The translations under genes and the position numbers were made by a program. DNA of 64,000 nt from Streptomyces bauhiniae (lineage in GTDB: Bacteria > Actinomycetota > Actinomycetes > Streptomycetales > Streptomycetaceae). Shown here in pieces: positions 1-8,328 of this stretch (its first letter is position 1; each line of letters begins with the position of its first letter). The stretch lies in NCBI RefSeq assembly GCF_004784475.1, contig NZ_SRRT01000004.1, positions 558,001 to 622,000 on the forward strand, written 5' to 3'. Below the pieces are notes generated by a model. That model was not told the DNA's origin and ran no database searches. It was given only the letters and a program-made list of their open reading frames with translations.

Positions 1-89
1 GCGCTGGGCACCCGCGGCGATGATCGCCCCTTCCTTGACCCGGCACATCCCGTGCCACCGACCCACGACCCAGGACGAGGGGGCGCAGC

Positions 90-263
90 ATGGACGCTTT
101 CACCACGGGACTTCTGCAGCGCATAAAGGCGACCGAGTCCGATCTGACGCGGGCGCGTGACGAGGGGGACGACTTCCTCGTCGAGGTGGAGCAGGGTGAG
201 CTGGACGACCTGCGCCGGCTCGCCGCCGAGCACGGTGTCGAGGTCGGGGTCACCCCCGCCTGA
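90..263 (+). CDS. small conserved hypothetical protein, 57 aa
   Basis: A short frame starts MDAFTTGLLQRIKATESDL and ends at a TGA, giving 57 residues that are acidic and predicted mostly helical, with no membrane segment or cysteine. A purine-rich GACGAGGGGGCGCAGC precedes the ATG and can serve as ribosome binding site. It runs opposite to the inositol phosphatase gene and ends 50 bases from that gene's stop. I recall near-identical short proteins in this position in other streptomycetes, but no function is known to me. The length and the codon bias (GC-rich third positions) support a real gene. Confidence 0.6.
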   Translation: MDAFTTGLLQRIKATESDLTRARDEGDDFLVEVEQGELDDLRRLAAEHGVEVGVTPA

Positions 264-313
264 CGGCACCGGACGTCTGACCGGCACCGGACGTCTGCCC
301 GGCCCCGAGCGGC

Positions 314-1129
314 TCAGTCCTGCCAGGCGCCGAAGTCTCCCAGCAGCCGCTGGAGGGGCTCGAAGACGGCGGGGGTACCGGCGAGCGTCAGCTCGGCCGA
401 GGGGCGCTCTCCGGGCCGCCCACCGGTCACGGCGCCCGCTTCCCGTGCGATGAGGTCCCCCGCGGCCACGTCCCACGGGTGCAGCCCGCGCTCGTAGTAC
501 CCGTCGAGCCGGCCGCAGGCCAGGTCGCACAGGTCGATCGCCGCCGAACCTCCGCGGCGGATGTCGCGGACCAGCGGGATCAGCCGGGCCGCGATCTGGG
601 CCTGCCAGGTGCGGACCTCGGTGACGTAGTTGAAGCCGGTGGAGATCAACGCCTGGTCCAGCGGGGCGGGCGGGCGGCAGGCCAGCGGCCGCTCGCCCTC
701 CCAGGCGCCGGTGGCCCAGGCGCCCCCGCCGAGCACGGCCTGGTAGGTCTCGCCGCGCATCGGGGCCGCGACCACGCCCGCCACGGTCTCCCCGTCCACC
801 TCGGCCGCGATGGACACGGCCCAGGTCGGCAGCCCGTACAGGTAGTTGACCGTGCCGTCGAGCGGGTCGATCACCCAGCGGACCCCGCTGGTGCCCTCGG
901 TGCTCGCGCCCTCCTCACCGAGGAACCCGTCGTCGGGACGGCGCCCGGAGATCAGGTCCACGATCAGCTTCTCGGCGGCGAGGTCCATCTCGGTCACGAC
1001 GTCGACCGGGCTGGACTTGGTCGCCGCCACCGCGAGATCGGCCGGCCGCCCGTCCCGCAGCAGCGCACCCGCCTGCCGGGCGGCCTCCTGGGCGAGCTGG
1101 AGCAGTTCGGAGTGGAGGGGGTCGGTCAC
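314..1129 (-). CDS. inositol monophosphatase family protein
   Basis: A 271-residue protein of the inositol monophosphatase/CysQ superfamily, which hydrolyses phosphomonoesters such as inositol-1-phosphate with Mg2+. The metal-site motifs are visible: GEEGAS near residues 71-76, VIDPLDGTVNYLYGLP near 87-101 (the DPxDGT signature), and HPWDVAAGD near residue 220. The length fits the family. The frame is open far upstream, but the GTG at 1129 is chosen because TAAGGAGTCCC directly precedes it, a strong Shine-Dalgarno at good spacing; the upstream extension is hemH read out of frame. It lies 8 bases downstream of hemH on the same strand, so the two are probably cotranscribed. The substrate could also be histidinol phosphate, PAP or another sugar phosphate. 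Confidence 0.9.
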   Translation of the reverse strand: MTDPLHSELLQLAQEAARQAGALLRDGRPADLAVAATKSSPVDVVTEMDLAAEKLIVDLISGRRPDDGFLGEEGASTEGTSGVRWVIDPLDGTVNYLYGLPTWAVSIAAEVDGETVAGVVAAPMRGETYQAVLGGGAWATGAWEGERPLACRPPAPLDQALISTGFNYVTEVRTWQAQIAARLIPLVRDIRRGGSAAIDLCDLACGRLDGYYERGLHPWDVAAGDLIAREAGAVTGGRPGERPSAELTLAGTPAVFEPLQRLLGDFGAWQD

Positions 1130-1137
1130 GGGACTCC

Positions 1138-2265
1138 TTATGCGAAGGGGCTGTCGGCGCCCGCTGCGGCGGGGCGGGGGGCCCGGGCCGGGCAGCAGCC
1201 GACCGGGCACACGTTGTGGCTCGCGCCGAGGGTGCCCAGGGCGCACGGGGTGATCTCGCGGCCGCCCTCGGTCTCGCACCGCTCGACGACCAGGTCGCGG
1301 ACGGCGGCGGCGAAGCGGGGGTCGGAGCCCACGGTGGCCGAGCGGCGTACTGGCAGGCCCAGTTCCGCCGCCTTGGCGGTGGCCTCGGTGTCGAGGTCGT
1401 AGAGGACCTCCATGTGGTCGGAGACGAAGCCGATGGGGGCCATCACCACGGCCGGGACCCCGGCGGCGTGCCGCTCCTCCAAGTGGTCGCAGATGTCCGG
1501 CTCCAGCCAGGGGATGTGCGGGGCGCCGGAGCGGGACTGGTAGACGAGCTGCCAGGGGTGGTCGACGCCGGTGCGCTCGCGGACGGCGTCGGCGATGAGC
1601 CGGGCCACGTCCAGGTGCTCGGCGACATAGGCGCCCCCGTCCCCGTGACCCTCGACGGGGCCGGAGGTGTCGGCGGCGGCGAGCGGGATGGAGTGGGTGG
1701 TGAAGGCGAGGTGGGCGCCGTCGCGCACCTCGTCGGGCAGGTCGGCCAGCGAGCGCAGTACGCCGTCGACCATGGGCTCGACGAAGCCGGGGTGGTTGAA
1801 GTAGTGCCGGAGCTTGTCGACCTTCGGGGGCGTCAGCCCCTCCGCCTCCAGCGCGGCGAGCGCGTCGGCCAGGTTCTCCCGGTACTGGCGGCAGCCCGAG
1901 TAGGAGGCGTAGGCGCTGGTGGCGAGGACCAGCACGCGGCGGCGGCCGTCGGCGGTCAGCTCGCGCAGGGTGTCGGTGAGGTACGGCTGCCAGTTGCGGT
2001 TGCCCCAGTAGACCGGCAGGTCCAGGCCGTGGTCGGCGAAGTCCTTGCGGAGGGCGTCCAGCAGCTCGCGGTTCTGCTCGTTGATCGGGCTGACGCCGCC
2101 GAACAGGAAGTAGTGCTGCCCGACCTCCTTGAGGCGTTCCCTGGGGATGCCGCGGCCGCGCGTGACGTTCTCCAGGAACGGGACCACGTCGTCCGGCCCC
2201 TCGGGACCGCCGAAGGAGAGCAGGAGGAGGGCGTCGTAGGGGGTGACATCGAGCGCGTCTGGCAT
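1138..2265 (-). CDS. hemH: ferrochelatase (actinobacterial coproporphyrin/protoporphyrin type)
   Basis: A 375-residue chelatase that inserts ferrous iron into a porphyrin in the last part of haem synthesis. LLLSFGGPEGPDDVVPFLENV at the N terminus and TTHSIP with the proposed catalytic histidine are family hallmarks. The C-terminal cluster NVCPVGCCPAR supplies closely spaced cysteines like those binding a [2Fe-2S] cluster in mycobacterial ferrochelatase. In Gram-positive bacteria this family usually acts on coproporphyrin III (CpfC), which is inferred here, not shown. The ATG at 2265 is chosen because homology starts at MPDALDVTPYDALLL; an upstream in-frame extension has no family similarity. 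An iron-box palindrome lies about 100 bases upstream. Confidence 0.93.
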   Translation of the reverse strand: MPDALDVTPYDALLLLSFGGPEGPDDVVPFLENVTRGRGIPRERLKEVGQHYFLFGGVSPINEQNRELLDALRKDFADHGLDLPVYWGNRNWQPYLTDTLRELTADGRRRVLVLATSAYASYSGCRQYRENLADALAALEAEGLTPPKVDKLRHYFNHPGFVEPMVDGVLRSLADLPDEVRDGAHLAFTTHSIPLAAADTSGPVEGHGDGGAYVAEHLDVARLIADAVRERTGVDHPWQLVYQSRSGAPHIPWLEPDICDHLEERHAAGVPAVVMAPIGFVSDHMEVLYDLDTEATAKAAELGLPVRRSATVGSDPRFAAAVRDLVVERCETEGGREITPCALGTLGASHNVCPVGCCPARAPRPAAAGADSPFA

Positions 2266-2367
2266 GACTCGATCCTGCCACCCGCCGCTGACAGGGCGGA
2301 AACGGCACGGGGGTGCGCCGGGAAAGCAGCTCTTCACACCGATTCGTCCCGGCCAAAAACGGTCTGC

Positions 2368-2383
2368 GTTAGGGTCACCTAAC
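2368..2383. promoter_or_regulatory. iron box (DmdR/IdeR-type operator)
   Basis: A perfect inverted repeat, GTTAGG-gtca-CCTAAC, lies between divergent hemH and the MFS gene. The core TTAGGGTCACCTAA matches 13 of 14 bases of the core of the DmdR/IdeR iron-box consensus TTAGGTTAGGCTCACCTAA. A TAAGCT that could act as -10 for the MFS gene begins a few bases downstream, so bound repressor would block that promoter under iron-replete conditions. Whether it also controls hemH, whose start is 103 bases away, is open. Site recognised by eye. Confidence 0.7.
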
Positions 2384-2440
2384 TTGTAAGCTGTATCCAC
2401 CTACTTCGCGCCTTACTGAGCAGTCCAGACGGAGCCCCGC

Positions 2441-3679
2441 GTGCCCAGCCCCTACCGCGCCCTGTTCACCGAACCGGGCACCAAGAGCTTCTCCGCCGCG
2501 GGACTCGTCGGCCGGATGCCGCTGTCGATGATGGGCATCGGCGTGGTCACGATGATTTCCCAGCTCACCGGCCGCTACGGCCTCGCGGGCGCCCTCTCGG
2601 CCACCATGGCGCTCTCCGCCGCCGTGCTCGGACCGCAGATCTCCCGGCTGGTGGACCGGCACGGGCAGCGCCGGGTGCTGCGCCCCGCGACCCTGGTGGC
2701 GCTCGCGGCCGGCGCCGGGCTGCTGCTCGCCGCGCACTTCGGCTGGCCGGACTGGACGCTGTTCGCCTTCGCGGCCGGGGTCGGCGCGGTGCCGAGCCTC
2801 GGCGCGATGATCCGCTCCCGCTGGGCCGCGCTCTACGCCGGGGACCCGAGGCTGCACACCGCCTACTCGTTCGAGTCGGTCGTCGACGAGGTCTGCTTCA
2901 TCTTCGGGCCGATCCTGTCCATCGGCCTGTCCACCGCCTGGTTCCCGGAGGCGGGCCCGCTGCTCGCGGCCTGCTTCCTGGCCGTCGGCGTCTTCTGGCT
3001 GACCGCCCAGCGCGCCACCGAGCCGGTGCCGCACCCGCGCGAGGACCACCACACCGGCAGCGCGCTGCGCTCCCCCGGGCTCCAGGTGCTGGTGGCGACC
3101 TTCGTGGCCACGGGCACGATCTTCGGCGCGATCGACGTGGTCACCGTGGCCTTCGCCGACGAGCGCGGCCACAAGGGCGCGGCCAGCGTGGTGCTCGCGC
3201 TGTACGCGGCCGGTTCGTGCGTCGCGGGCCTGGTCTTCGGCCTGCTGCGCTTCTCCGGTCCGGCGCAGCGTCGGTGGCTGCTGGGCGTGGGCGCGATGGC
3301 CATGAGTATGATCCCACTCCTACTGGTCGGAAACCTGGCACTTCTGGCCGCGGCACTGTTCGTTGCGGGACTGTCCATCGCACCGACGATGATCACGACG
3401 ATGTCCCTCATCGAAAAGCACGTACCTCGCGCGAACCTCACCGAGGGCATGACCTGGGTGGGCACCGGTCTGGCGGTCGGGGTCGCGCTCGGCTCCGCCA
3501 TGGCGGGCTGGGTGATCGACGCGGCCGGAGCGCGCGCCGGGTACGGGGTCCCGGTGGCCGCCGGGGCCGCCGCGGTCGTGGTCGGTTTCCTCGGGTACCG
3601 CCGGCTGCGCAGGCCGGTCACGGGGCGGGGAGGCACCGTTGAGCAGCACGGCGAACCGGAAGCACGGAACGTGGCGTAA
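2441..3679 (+). CDS. MFS transporter, probable exporter
   Basis: A 412-residue major facilitator protein with about 12 hydrophobic segments. SRLVDRHGQRRVLRPATLV near residues 68-86 fits the loop 2-3 motif of the superfamily. The start is a GTG. The C-terminal tail is short, hydrophilic and cytoplasmic. The gene lies 58 bases downstream of an iron box and divergent from hemH, so it may be induced by iron limitation, perhaps exporting a siderophore or a haem precursor. The downstream lactone-oxidase gene starts inside its last 41 bases, implying one operon. No residue reveals the substrate. Confidence 0.85.
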   Translation: MPSPYRALFTEPGTKSFSAAGLVGRMPLSMMGIGVVTMISQLTGRYGLAGALSATMALSAAVLGPQISRLVDRHGQRRVLRPATLVALAAGAGLLLAAHFGWPDWTLFAFAAGVGAVPSLGAMIRSRWAALYAGDPRLHTAYSFESVVDEVCFIFGPILSIGLSTAWFPEAGPLLAACFLAVGVFWLTAQRATEPVPHPREDHHTGSALRSPGLQVLVATFVATGTIFGAIDVVTVAFADERGHKGAASVVLALYAAGSCVAGLVFGLLRFSGPAQRRWLLGVGAMAMSMIPLLLVGNLALLAAALFVAGLSIAPTMITTMSLIEKHVPRANLTEGMTWVGTGLAVGVALGSAMAGWVIDAAGARAGYGVPVAAGAAAVVVGFLGYRRLRRPVTGRGGTVEQHGEPEARNVA

Positions 3680-4955
3680 CTGGGGCGGCAATGTCACCGC
3701 CCGGCCCGCCCGGCAGGTGACACCGGCCTCGGTCGAGGAACTGGCCGCCGAGGTACGCAAGGCCGCCGAGCGCGGGCAGCGGGTGAAGGCGGTGGGCACC
3801 GGACACTCCTTCACCTCCGTCGCCGCCACGGACGGGGTGCTGATCCGCCCCGACCTGCTGACCGGCATCCGCGCCATCGACCGCGCCGCCATGACCGTCA
3901 CGGTCGAGGCGGGCACCCCGCTGAAGCGGCTCAACGCGGCGCTGGCGCGCGAGGGTCTGTCGCTCACCAACATGGGCGACATCATGGAGCAGACCGTCGC
4001 GGGGGCCACCAGCACCGGCACCCACGGCACCGGCCGGGAGTCCGGCTCCATAGCCGCCCAGATCACCGGGCTCGAACTCGTCACCGCCGACGGCTCGGTG
4101 CTCACCTGCTCCGCCGAGCAGAACCCCGAGATCTTCGCCGCCGCCCGGATCGGCCTCGGCGCGCTGGGTGTCGTCACCGCGCTGACCCTGGCCGTCGAGC
4201 CGCTGTTCCTGCTGAGCGCGCGCGAGGAGCCGATGCCGCTCGACCGGGTGCTGGCGGAGTTCGATCAACTCTGGGCGGAGAACGAGCACTTCGAGTTCTA
4301 CTGGTTCCCGCACACCGGCAGCACCAACACCAAGCGCAACAACCGCAGCGAGGGCCCCGCGCGGCCGGTGGGGCGGGCGGCCGGCTGGTTCGAGGACGAG
4401 TTCCTCTCCAACGGCGTCTTCCAGGCGGTCCAGTGGGTGGGGCGCGCCGCTCCCGTCTCCGTCCCGGCCATCGCGCGGGTCTCCAGCCGGGCGCTGTCGG
4501 CGCGGTCGTACACCGACATCCCGTACCGGGTGTTCACCTCGCCGCGCCGGGTGCGGTTCGTGGAGATGGAGTACGCGGTGCCGCGCGCGGCGCTGGCGGA
4601 GACGCTGCGGGAGTTGCGGGCGGTGATCGAGCGGTCCGGGCTGCGGGTCAGCTTCCCGGTCGAGGTGCGCACCGCCCCGGCCGACGACATCGCCCTGTCC
4701 ACCGCGTCGGGCCGGGACAGCGCCTACATCGCGGTCCACATGTTCCGGGGCACCCCGTACCAGGCGTACTTCAGCGCGGCGGAGCGCGTGTTCACCGCGC
4801 ACGAGGGGCGGCCGCACTGGGGGAAGGTGCACACGCGGGACGCGGGGTACCTCGAAGGGGTGTATCCGCGCTTCACCGAGTTCACGGCGTTGCGGAACCG
4901 GCTGGACCCGGAACGGCTGTTCCAGAACGACTACTTGCGGAGGGTTCTGGGCTAG
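3639..4955 (+). CDS. D-arabinono-1,4-lactone oxidase family FAD oxidoreductase
   Basis: A 438-residue oxidase of the VAO/aldonolactone oxidase family, which oxidises sugar lactones or alditols with covalently or tightly bound FAD. The N-terminal FAD domain carries VGTGHSFT near residue 50 and STGTHGTG near residue 123. The C-terminal ALO domain ends with PHWGKVHT near residue 396, the HWxK motif of aldonolactone and alditol oxidases, and a terminal FQNDYLRRVLG. The TTG at 3639 is preferred because GGGGAGG precedes it and homology begins at once; it overlaps the upstream exporter by 41 bases in another frame, a translationally coupled arrangement. Its 3' end overlaps the opposite-strand gene by 74 bases. 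The true substrate is unknown. Confidence 0.88.
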   Translation: MSSTANRKHGTWRNWGGNVTARPARQVTPASVEELAAEVRKAAERGQRVKAVGTGHSFTSVAATDGVLIRPDLLTGIRAIDRAAMTVTVEAGTPLKRLNAALAREGLSLTNMGDIMEQTVAGATSTGTHGTGRESGSIAAQITGLELVTADGSVLTCSAEQNPEIFAAARIGLGALGVVTALTLAVEPLFLLSAREEPMPLDRVLAEFDQLWAENEHFEFYWFPHTGSTNTKRNNRSEGPARPVGRAAGWFEDEFLSNGVFQAVQWVGRAAPVSVPAIARVSSRALSARSYTDIPYRVFTSPRRVRFVEMEYAVPRAALAETLRELRAVIERSGLRVSFPVEVRTAPADDIALSTASGRDSAYIAVHMFRGTPYQAYFSAAERVFTAHEGRPHWGKVHTRDAGYLEGVYPRFTEFTALRNRLDPERLFQNDYLRRVLG

Positions 4956-5655
4956 TGGGCGCCGGGTCGGTCGCGCCCTCGCTCGGCGTGGGAGCCGGGG
5001 TGGTCGCGTCCTCGCCGGGCGCGCTGCTCGGCCCGTCGCTCGGGGTCCGGGTGGTCTCGGGCGCCGTCGGCCGGGTGGTGGAGGAACCGCCCTCGGACGG
5101 GGTCTCCGCGGTGGGGCCCGTCGTGCCGGACGGCGTCTCGGCCGGGGTGGGGTCGTCGTCCCTGCGCTGGTGACGGGAGTTGTGGCCGCCGACCGCGTCG
5201 CTGACCGTGGTGCCGGAGCCGCCGCTGAAGCTGCTGCCGGACGCCGCCTCGTAGACGGTGATGCCGCCCATGGTGACGCCGAAGACCAGGGCGGCCGCGA
5301 GCAGCGGGCGCTTCCAGCTCTTGACCTTCGCCCGGTAGACGGTGCCCTCGGTGAACTCCCCCGACGCCGACGCCGGCACCGGCTCCGACTCCGGCTGGCC
5401 GGCGACCACCGCCGTACGGGACCGGGTGGTGACCCGGACCTCGCGGAACTGCTCCCCCGTGCGCCGGAAGAACTGCTGGAAGACCGAGCCGCCGCAGGTG
5501 GCGACGATGCTGACCACTCCGGCGCCCAGGATCGTGCCGTACACCCCGAAGTAGGAGGCCATCTTGGCCGCCACGACCGCCGCGAGCGCGCTGCCCGCGA
5601 CCTGGGGGACGTTCAGGTCGAACCGCTTCCGACCCGCATCGGGCGTTTCACGCAT
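4882..5655 (-). CDS. membrane-anchored Ser/Thr/Pro-rich hypothetical protein
   Basis: A 257-residue protein with two hydrophobic stretches. The first, roughly residues 18-55, contains a glycine-rich segment resembling a GTILGAGVVS helix; the second, about residues 115-135, reads LLAAALVFGVTMGGITVYEA. The remainder from about residue 140 is low-complexity, full of T, S, P and E, and probably extracytoplasmic and disordered. I recall such proteins in streptomycetes without a known role. Its stop lies inside the end of the lactone-oxidase gene on the other strand (74-base tail-to-tail overlap), so one C terminus constrains the other. No RBS stands out before the ATG. Confidence 0.7.
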   Translation of the reverse strand: MRETPDAGRKRFDLNVPQVAGSALAAVVAAKMASYFGVYGTILGAGVVSIVATCGGSVFQQFFRRTGEQFREVRVTTRSRTAVVAGQPESEPVPASASGEFTEGTVYRAKVKSWKRPLLAAALVFGVTMGGITVYEAASGSSFSGGSGTTVSDAVGGHNSRHQRRDDDPTPAETPSGTTGPTAETPSEGGSSTTRPTAPETTRTPSDGPSSAPGEDATTPAPTPSEGATDPAPTSPEPSASSRSGTAVPGPAGSATP

Positions 5656-6136
5656 ACCCGGAACCCGCTGCCTTTCCCTTGCTCGGCGCCGGCTGCTGCC
5701 GACAGATCACGAGTGAGGGACGTACGAACGAAACCATTAGTTCCGTTTCGCCGGATTGCGTGAACTTCGCCACGTTGGTGACGGCCGGAACCCGCCCACG
5801 AGCGGCCAAGTCGCACCCCCCGGCAGAAGTTGACGGGCGCGCCGAACGACGCGCATGGCCCGAATGGAGTACTGTTGCGAGCCCTGGGCACCGGTGTCCC
5901 ATCGGGATGTCCGGAGCCCCGCAGGGCCGCCAGGAGGGGGAAAGTTGCACAGGGTGATGGAGTTCGTCACTCAGCGTTGCGAACAGGTAACCGTGCCATA
6001 ACGGCGGTGCTCGGCTCGCGCCCGACACGCCGGGCAACTCGGCAAGGTTGTGGCACGTTGCGCTCGGGCAGGCCACACTCGACTAGCGGAAGCAGCGACG
6101 CACGTGACGTCGGCAGGCACCATCCGGGAGGTCCCC
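5656..6136. other. divergent intergenic region upstream of sepH
   Basis: This 480-base gap separates the divergent membrane-protein gene and sepH. Several short frames are open but none has RBS, codon bias and homology together, so I call no gene. It probably holds both promoters. GC content dips around 5745-5770. I could not choose a convincing -35/-10 pair by eye. Confidence 0.5.
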
Positions 6137-7177
6137 ATGCCCGAACTGCGTGTCGTGGCCGTCTCGAATGACGGCACACGGCTGGTGCTCAAGGCTGCCG
6201 ACGCGACGGAGTACACCCTTCCGATCGACGAGCGGCTGCGCGCCGCCGTGCGCGGTGACCGCCCCCGCCTCGGCCAGATCGAGATCGAGGTGGAGAGCCA
6301 CCTCCGCCCCCGTGACATCCAGGCGCGGATACGAGCCGGTGCCACCGCGGAAGAGGTCGCCCAGCTCGCCGGCATCCCCGTCGACCGGGTCCGCCGCTTC
6401 GAGGGGCCGGTGCTCGCCGAGCGTGCCTTCATGGCCGAGCGCGCCCGCAAGACCCCCGTCCGCCGCCCCGGCGAGAACTCCGGCCCGCTGCTCGGCGAGG
6501 CCGTGCAGGAGCGGCTGTTGCTGCGGGGCGCGGAGAAGGACACCGTGCAGTGGGACTCCTGGCGCCGCGACGACGGCACCTGGGAGGTCCTGCTCGTCTA
6601 CCTGGTCGCGGGCGAACCGCACTCGGCGAGCTGGACGTACGACCCGCCCCGGCGGCTCGTCCAGGCCGTCGACGACGAGGCGCGCTCGCTGATCGGTGAG
6701 TCCGACGACCTCGCGGTGCCGGAGCCCAGCTTCCCGTTCGTCCCGCGTATCGCACGGCTGCCGCGCGACCGCGGCATGGACCGCGCGCTGGACCGGGGCG
6801 ACCGCGAGCGGCCCAGCCTGCCCGCGCAGCCGTCCGAGCCGGTCGAGGAGTCGACGGGCGAACGCGACTCCCTGACCAGCCTGTTGGAGGCCGTGCCGAG
6901 CTTCCGGGGCGACCTGGTGGTGCCGGAGCGGCCGCCGGAGCCCCCGGAGGAGCCGGCCGAGGAGGTCATGGAGGAGGAGCCTCCGGCGCCCGCCGCGTCG
7001 GCCGGTTCCGCCTACGCGGACGTACTGATGCCCCGTGCCGTCTCCAGTCACCGCGACCGGCTGACCGGCGCGACGGACCGTCAGGCCGAGGCCGACGGGG
7101 TGCGCCCCGGCCGCCGGGCCGCCGTACCGAGCTGGGACGAGATCGTGTTCGGCACCCGGCGCAAGAAGCAGGAGTAG
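6137..7177 (+). CDS. sepH: septation protein SepH
   Basis: A 346-residue actinobacterial cell-division regulator that binds FtsZ and promotes its assembly during vegetative and sporulation septation (established for the S. venezuelae and S. coelicolor proteins). The N-terminal DUF3071 domain contains a helix-turn-helix-like segment, AEEVAQLAGIPVDRVRRFEG, near residues 73-92. The middle is a long proline/glutamate-rich linker, and the extreme C terminus keeps the short conserved patch PSWDEIVFGTRRK. The ATG is preceded by CGGGAGGTCCCC; the larger upstream frame lacks homology. It is a single gene with its own terminator. Despite the HTH-like domain, its known role is in division, not transcription. 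Confidence 0.93.
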   Translation: MPELRVVAVSNDGTRLVLKAADATEYTLPIDERLRAAVRGDRPRLGQIEIEVESHLRPRDIQARIRAGATAEEVAQLAGIPVDRVRRFEGPVLAERAFMAERARKTPVRRPGENSGPLLGEAVQERLLLRGAEKDTVQWDSWRRDDGTWEVLLVYLVAGEPHSASWTYDPPRRLVQAVDDEARSLIGESDDLAVPEPSFPFVPRIARLPRDRGMDRALDRGDRERPSLPAQPSEPVEESTGERDSLTSLLEAVPSFRGDLVVPERPPEPPEEPAEEVMEEEPPAPAASAGSAYADVLMPRAVSSHRDRLTGATDRQAEADGVRPGRRAAVPSWDEIVFGTRRKKQE

Positions 7178-7195
7178 CGGGAGTAGCAGGACCGT

Positions 7196-7225
7196 AGGGG
7201 TGGAGCGCGGGTGCGCTCCACCCCT
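7196..7225. terminator. bidirectional hairpin between sepH and sulfurtransferase
   Basis: A perfect 13-bp stem AGGGGTGGAGCGC / GCGCTCCACCCCT closes a 4-base loop between two convergent stop codons. There is no U-tract, as is common in Streptomyces. It should terminate both transcripts. Confidence 0.8.
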
Positions 7226-7234
7226 CACGTCTGC

Positions 7235-8077
7235 TCAGCGCGGGTCAGGACCCACCGCGACCGGGCGGGACGGGTCGTTGGACCACTCCGACCACGAACC
7301 CACGTACAGCGCGGCCGGGATGCCCGCGATCGCCAGGGCCAGCGCCTCGTGGGCGGCGGAGACACCGGAGCCGCAGTAGACGCCGACCGGGGCGTCGCCC
7401 GAGACGCCGAGGGCCTTGAAGCGGTCGCGAAGGTCGGCGGCGGGGAGGAAGCGGCCGTCGGGGCCGACGTTCTCCATGGTCGGCGCCGACAGCGCACCCG
7501 GGATGTGGCCGCCGACCCGGTCGATGGGCTCGACCTCACCCCGGTACCGCTCCCCCGCGCGGGCGTCGAGCAGCACACCGGAGCCCGCGAGTTGGGCCGC
7601 GCTGTCCGCGTCGAGCACACCGGCCGGCTCCGGCAGGGGCGCGAAGTCGCCCTGGGCCGGGGTGGGGAGGTCCGTGGACAGCGGGCCCTCCCATGCCGTC
7701 AACCCGCCGTCCAGCACCCTCACGTCCGGGTGACCCGTCGCCCGCAGCAGCCACCAGGCGCGAGCGGCCGCCCAGCCCTGGCCGCCGTCGTACACGACGA
7801 CCGGGGTGCCGGCGGAGACGCCCGCGCGGCGCATGGCGGCGCCGAACTCCGCCAGGTCCGGCAGGGGATGGCGGCCGCGCGGGCCGGGAGGCGCGGCCAG
7901 CTCCCGGTCCAGGTCGACGAAGACCGCGCCGGGGAGGTGGCCGGCCTCGTAGGCGGCGCGGGCGTCGAAGGCGGGCGCGTCCGGCGCGCTCAGTTGCCAG
8001 CGCACGTCCAGCAGCGTCGGCGGGGTCGGTCCGGCCAGGTCCCGGGCCAGTTCGGCGGCGGTGATGATGACTGTCAT
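7235..8077 (-). CDS. sseA: thiosulfate/3-mercaptopyruvate sulfurtransferase (tandem rhodanese)
   Basis: A 280-residue sulfurtransferase of two rhodanese domains. The N-terminal domain (about 1-130) is inactive, with VVYDGGQGWAAAR where a catalytic cysteine loop would be. The C-terminal domain (about 145-275) carries VYCGSGVSA, an active-site loop closest to the CG[ST]GVTA of mercaptopyruvate sulfurtransferases. Family enzymes move sulfane sulfur to cyanide or thiols. The start MTVIITAAELARDL fits family N termini; upstream in-frame codons have no similarity. It converges with sepH and diverges from a VOC protein. Symbol assigned by family, not experiment. Confidence 0.85.
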   Translation of the reverse strand: MTVIITAAELARDLAGPTPPTLLDVRWQLSAPDAPAFDARAAYEAGHLPGAVFVDLDRELAAPPGPRGRHPLPDLAEFGAAMRRAGVSAGTPVVVYDGGQGWAAARAWWLLRATGHPDVRVLDGGLTAWEGPLSTDLPTPAQGDFAPLPEPAGVLDADSAAQLAGSGVLLDARAGERYRGEVEPIDRVGGHIPGALSAPTMENVGPDGRFLPAADLRDRFKALGVSGDAPVGVYCGSGVSAAHEALALAIAGIPAALYVGSWSEWSNDPSRPVAVGPDPR

Positions 8078-8169
8078 GGCGCCATCCTCGCGCACGGGGT
8101 GGCCGCCACGCCCGGCTGCCACTACTCTGCTCGGCCGGACAGCCCCGATCACACGGCGTACGGTATCGG

Positions 8170-8182
8170 GCACACAGTGTGC
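8170..8182. promoter_or_regulatory. palindrome in the divergent sulfurtransferase/VOC promoter region
   Basis: GCACACAGTGTGC is a perfect 6-bp-arm palindrome around a central A. It lies in the 251-base gap between divergent starts at 8077 and 8329, 94 bases upstream of one and 147 upstream of the other. It could be an operator; I do not recognise the regulator. Confidence 0.35.
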
Positions 8183-8328
8183 GTTCGGCGGCACGCGCCG
8201 GTCAGGGCGGACCGCGGCCGACCGGACCTTCCGCCTGGACCGCGCGTCGCCACGTACCGGTGGCGGCTCGGGCCCGCGGGGAGCGGATGCGACGCGGCCC
8301 CCATGAGGGGCCGGAGAGAGAGTGAGCG

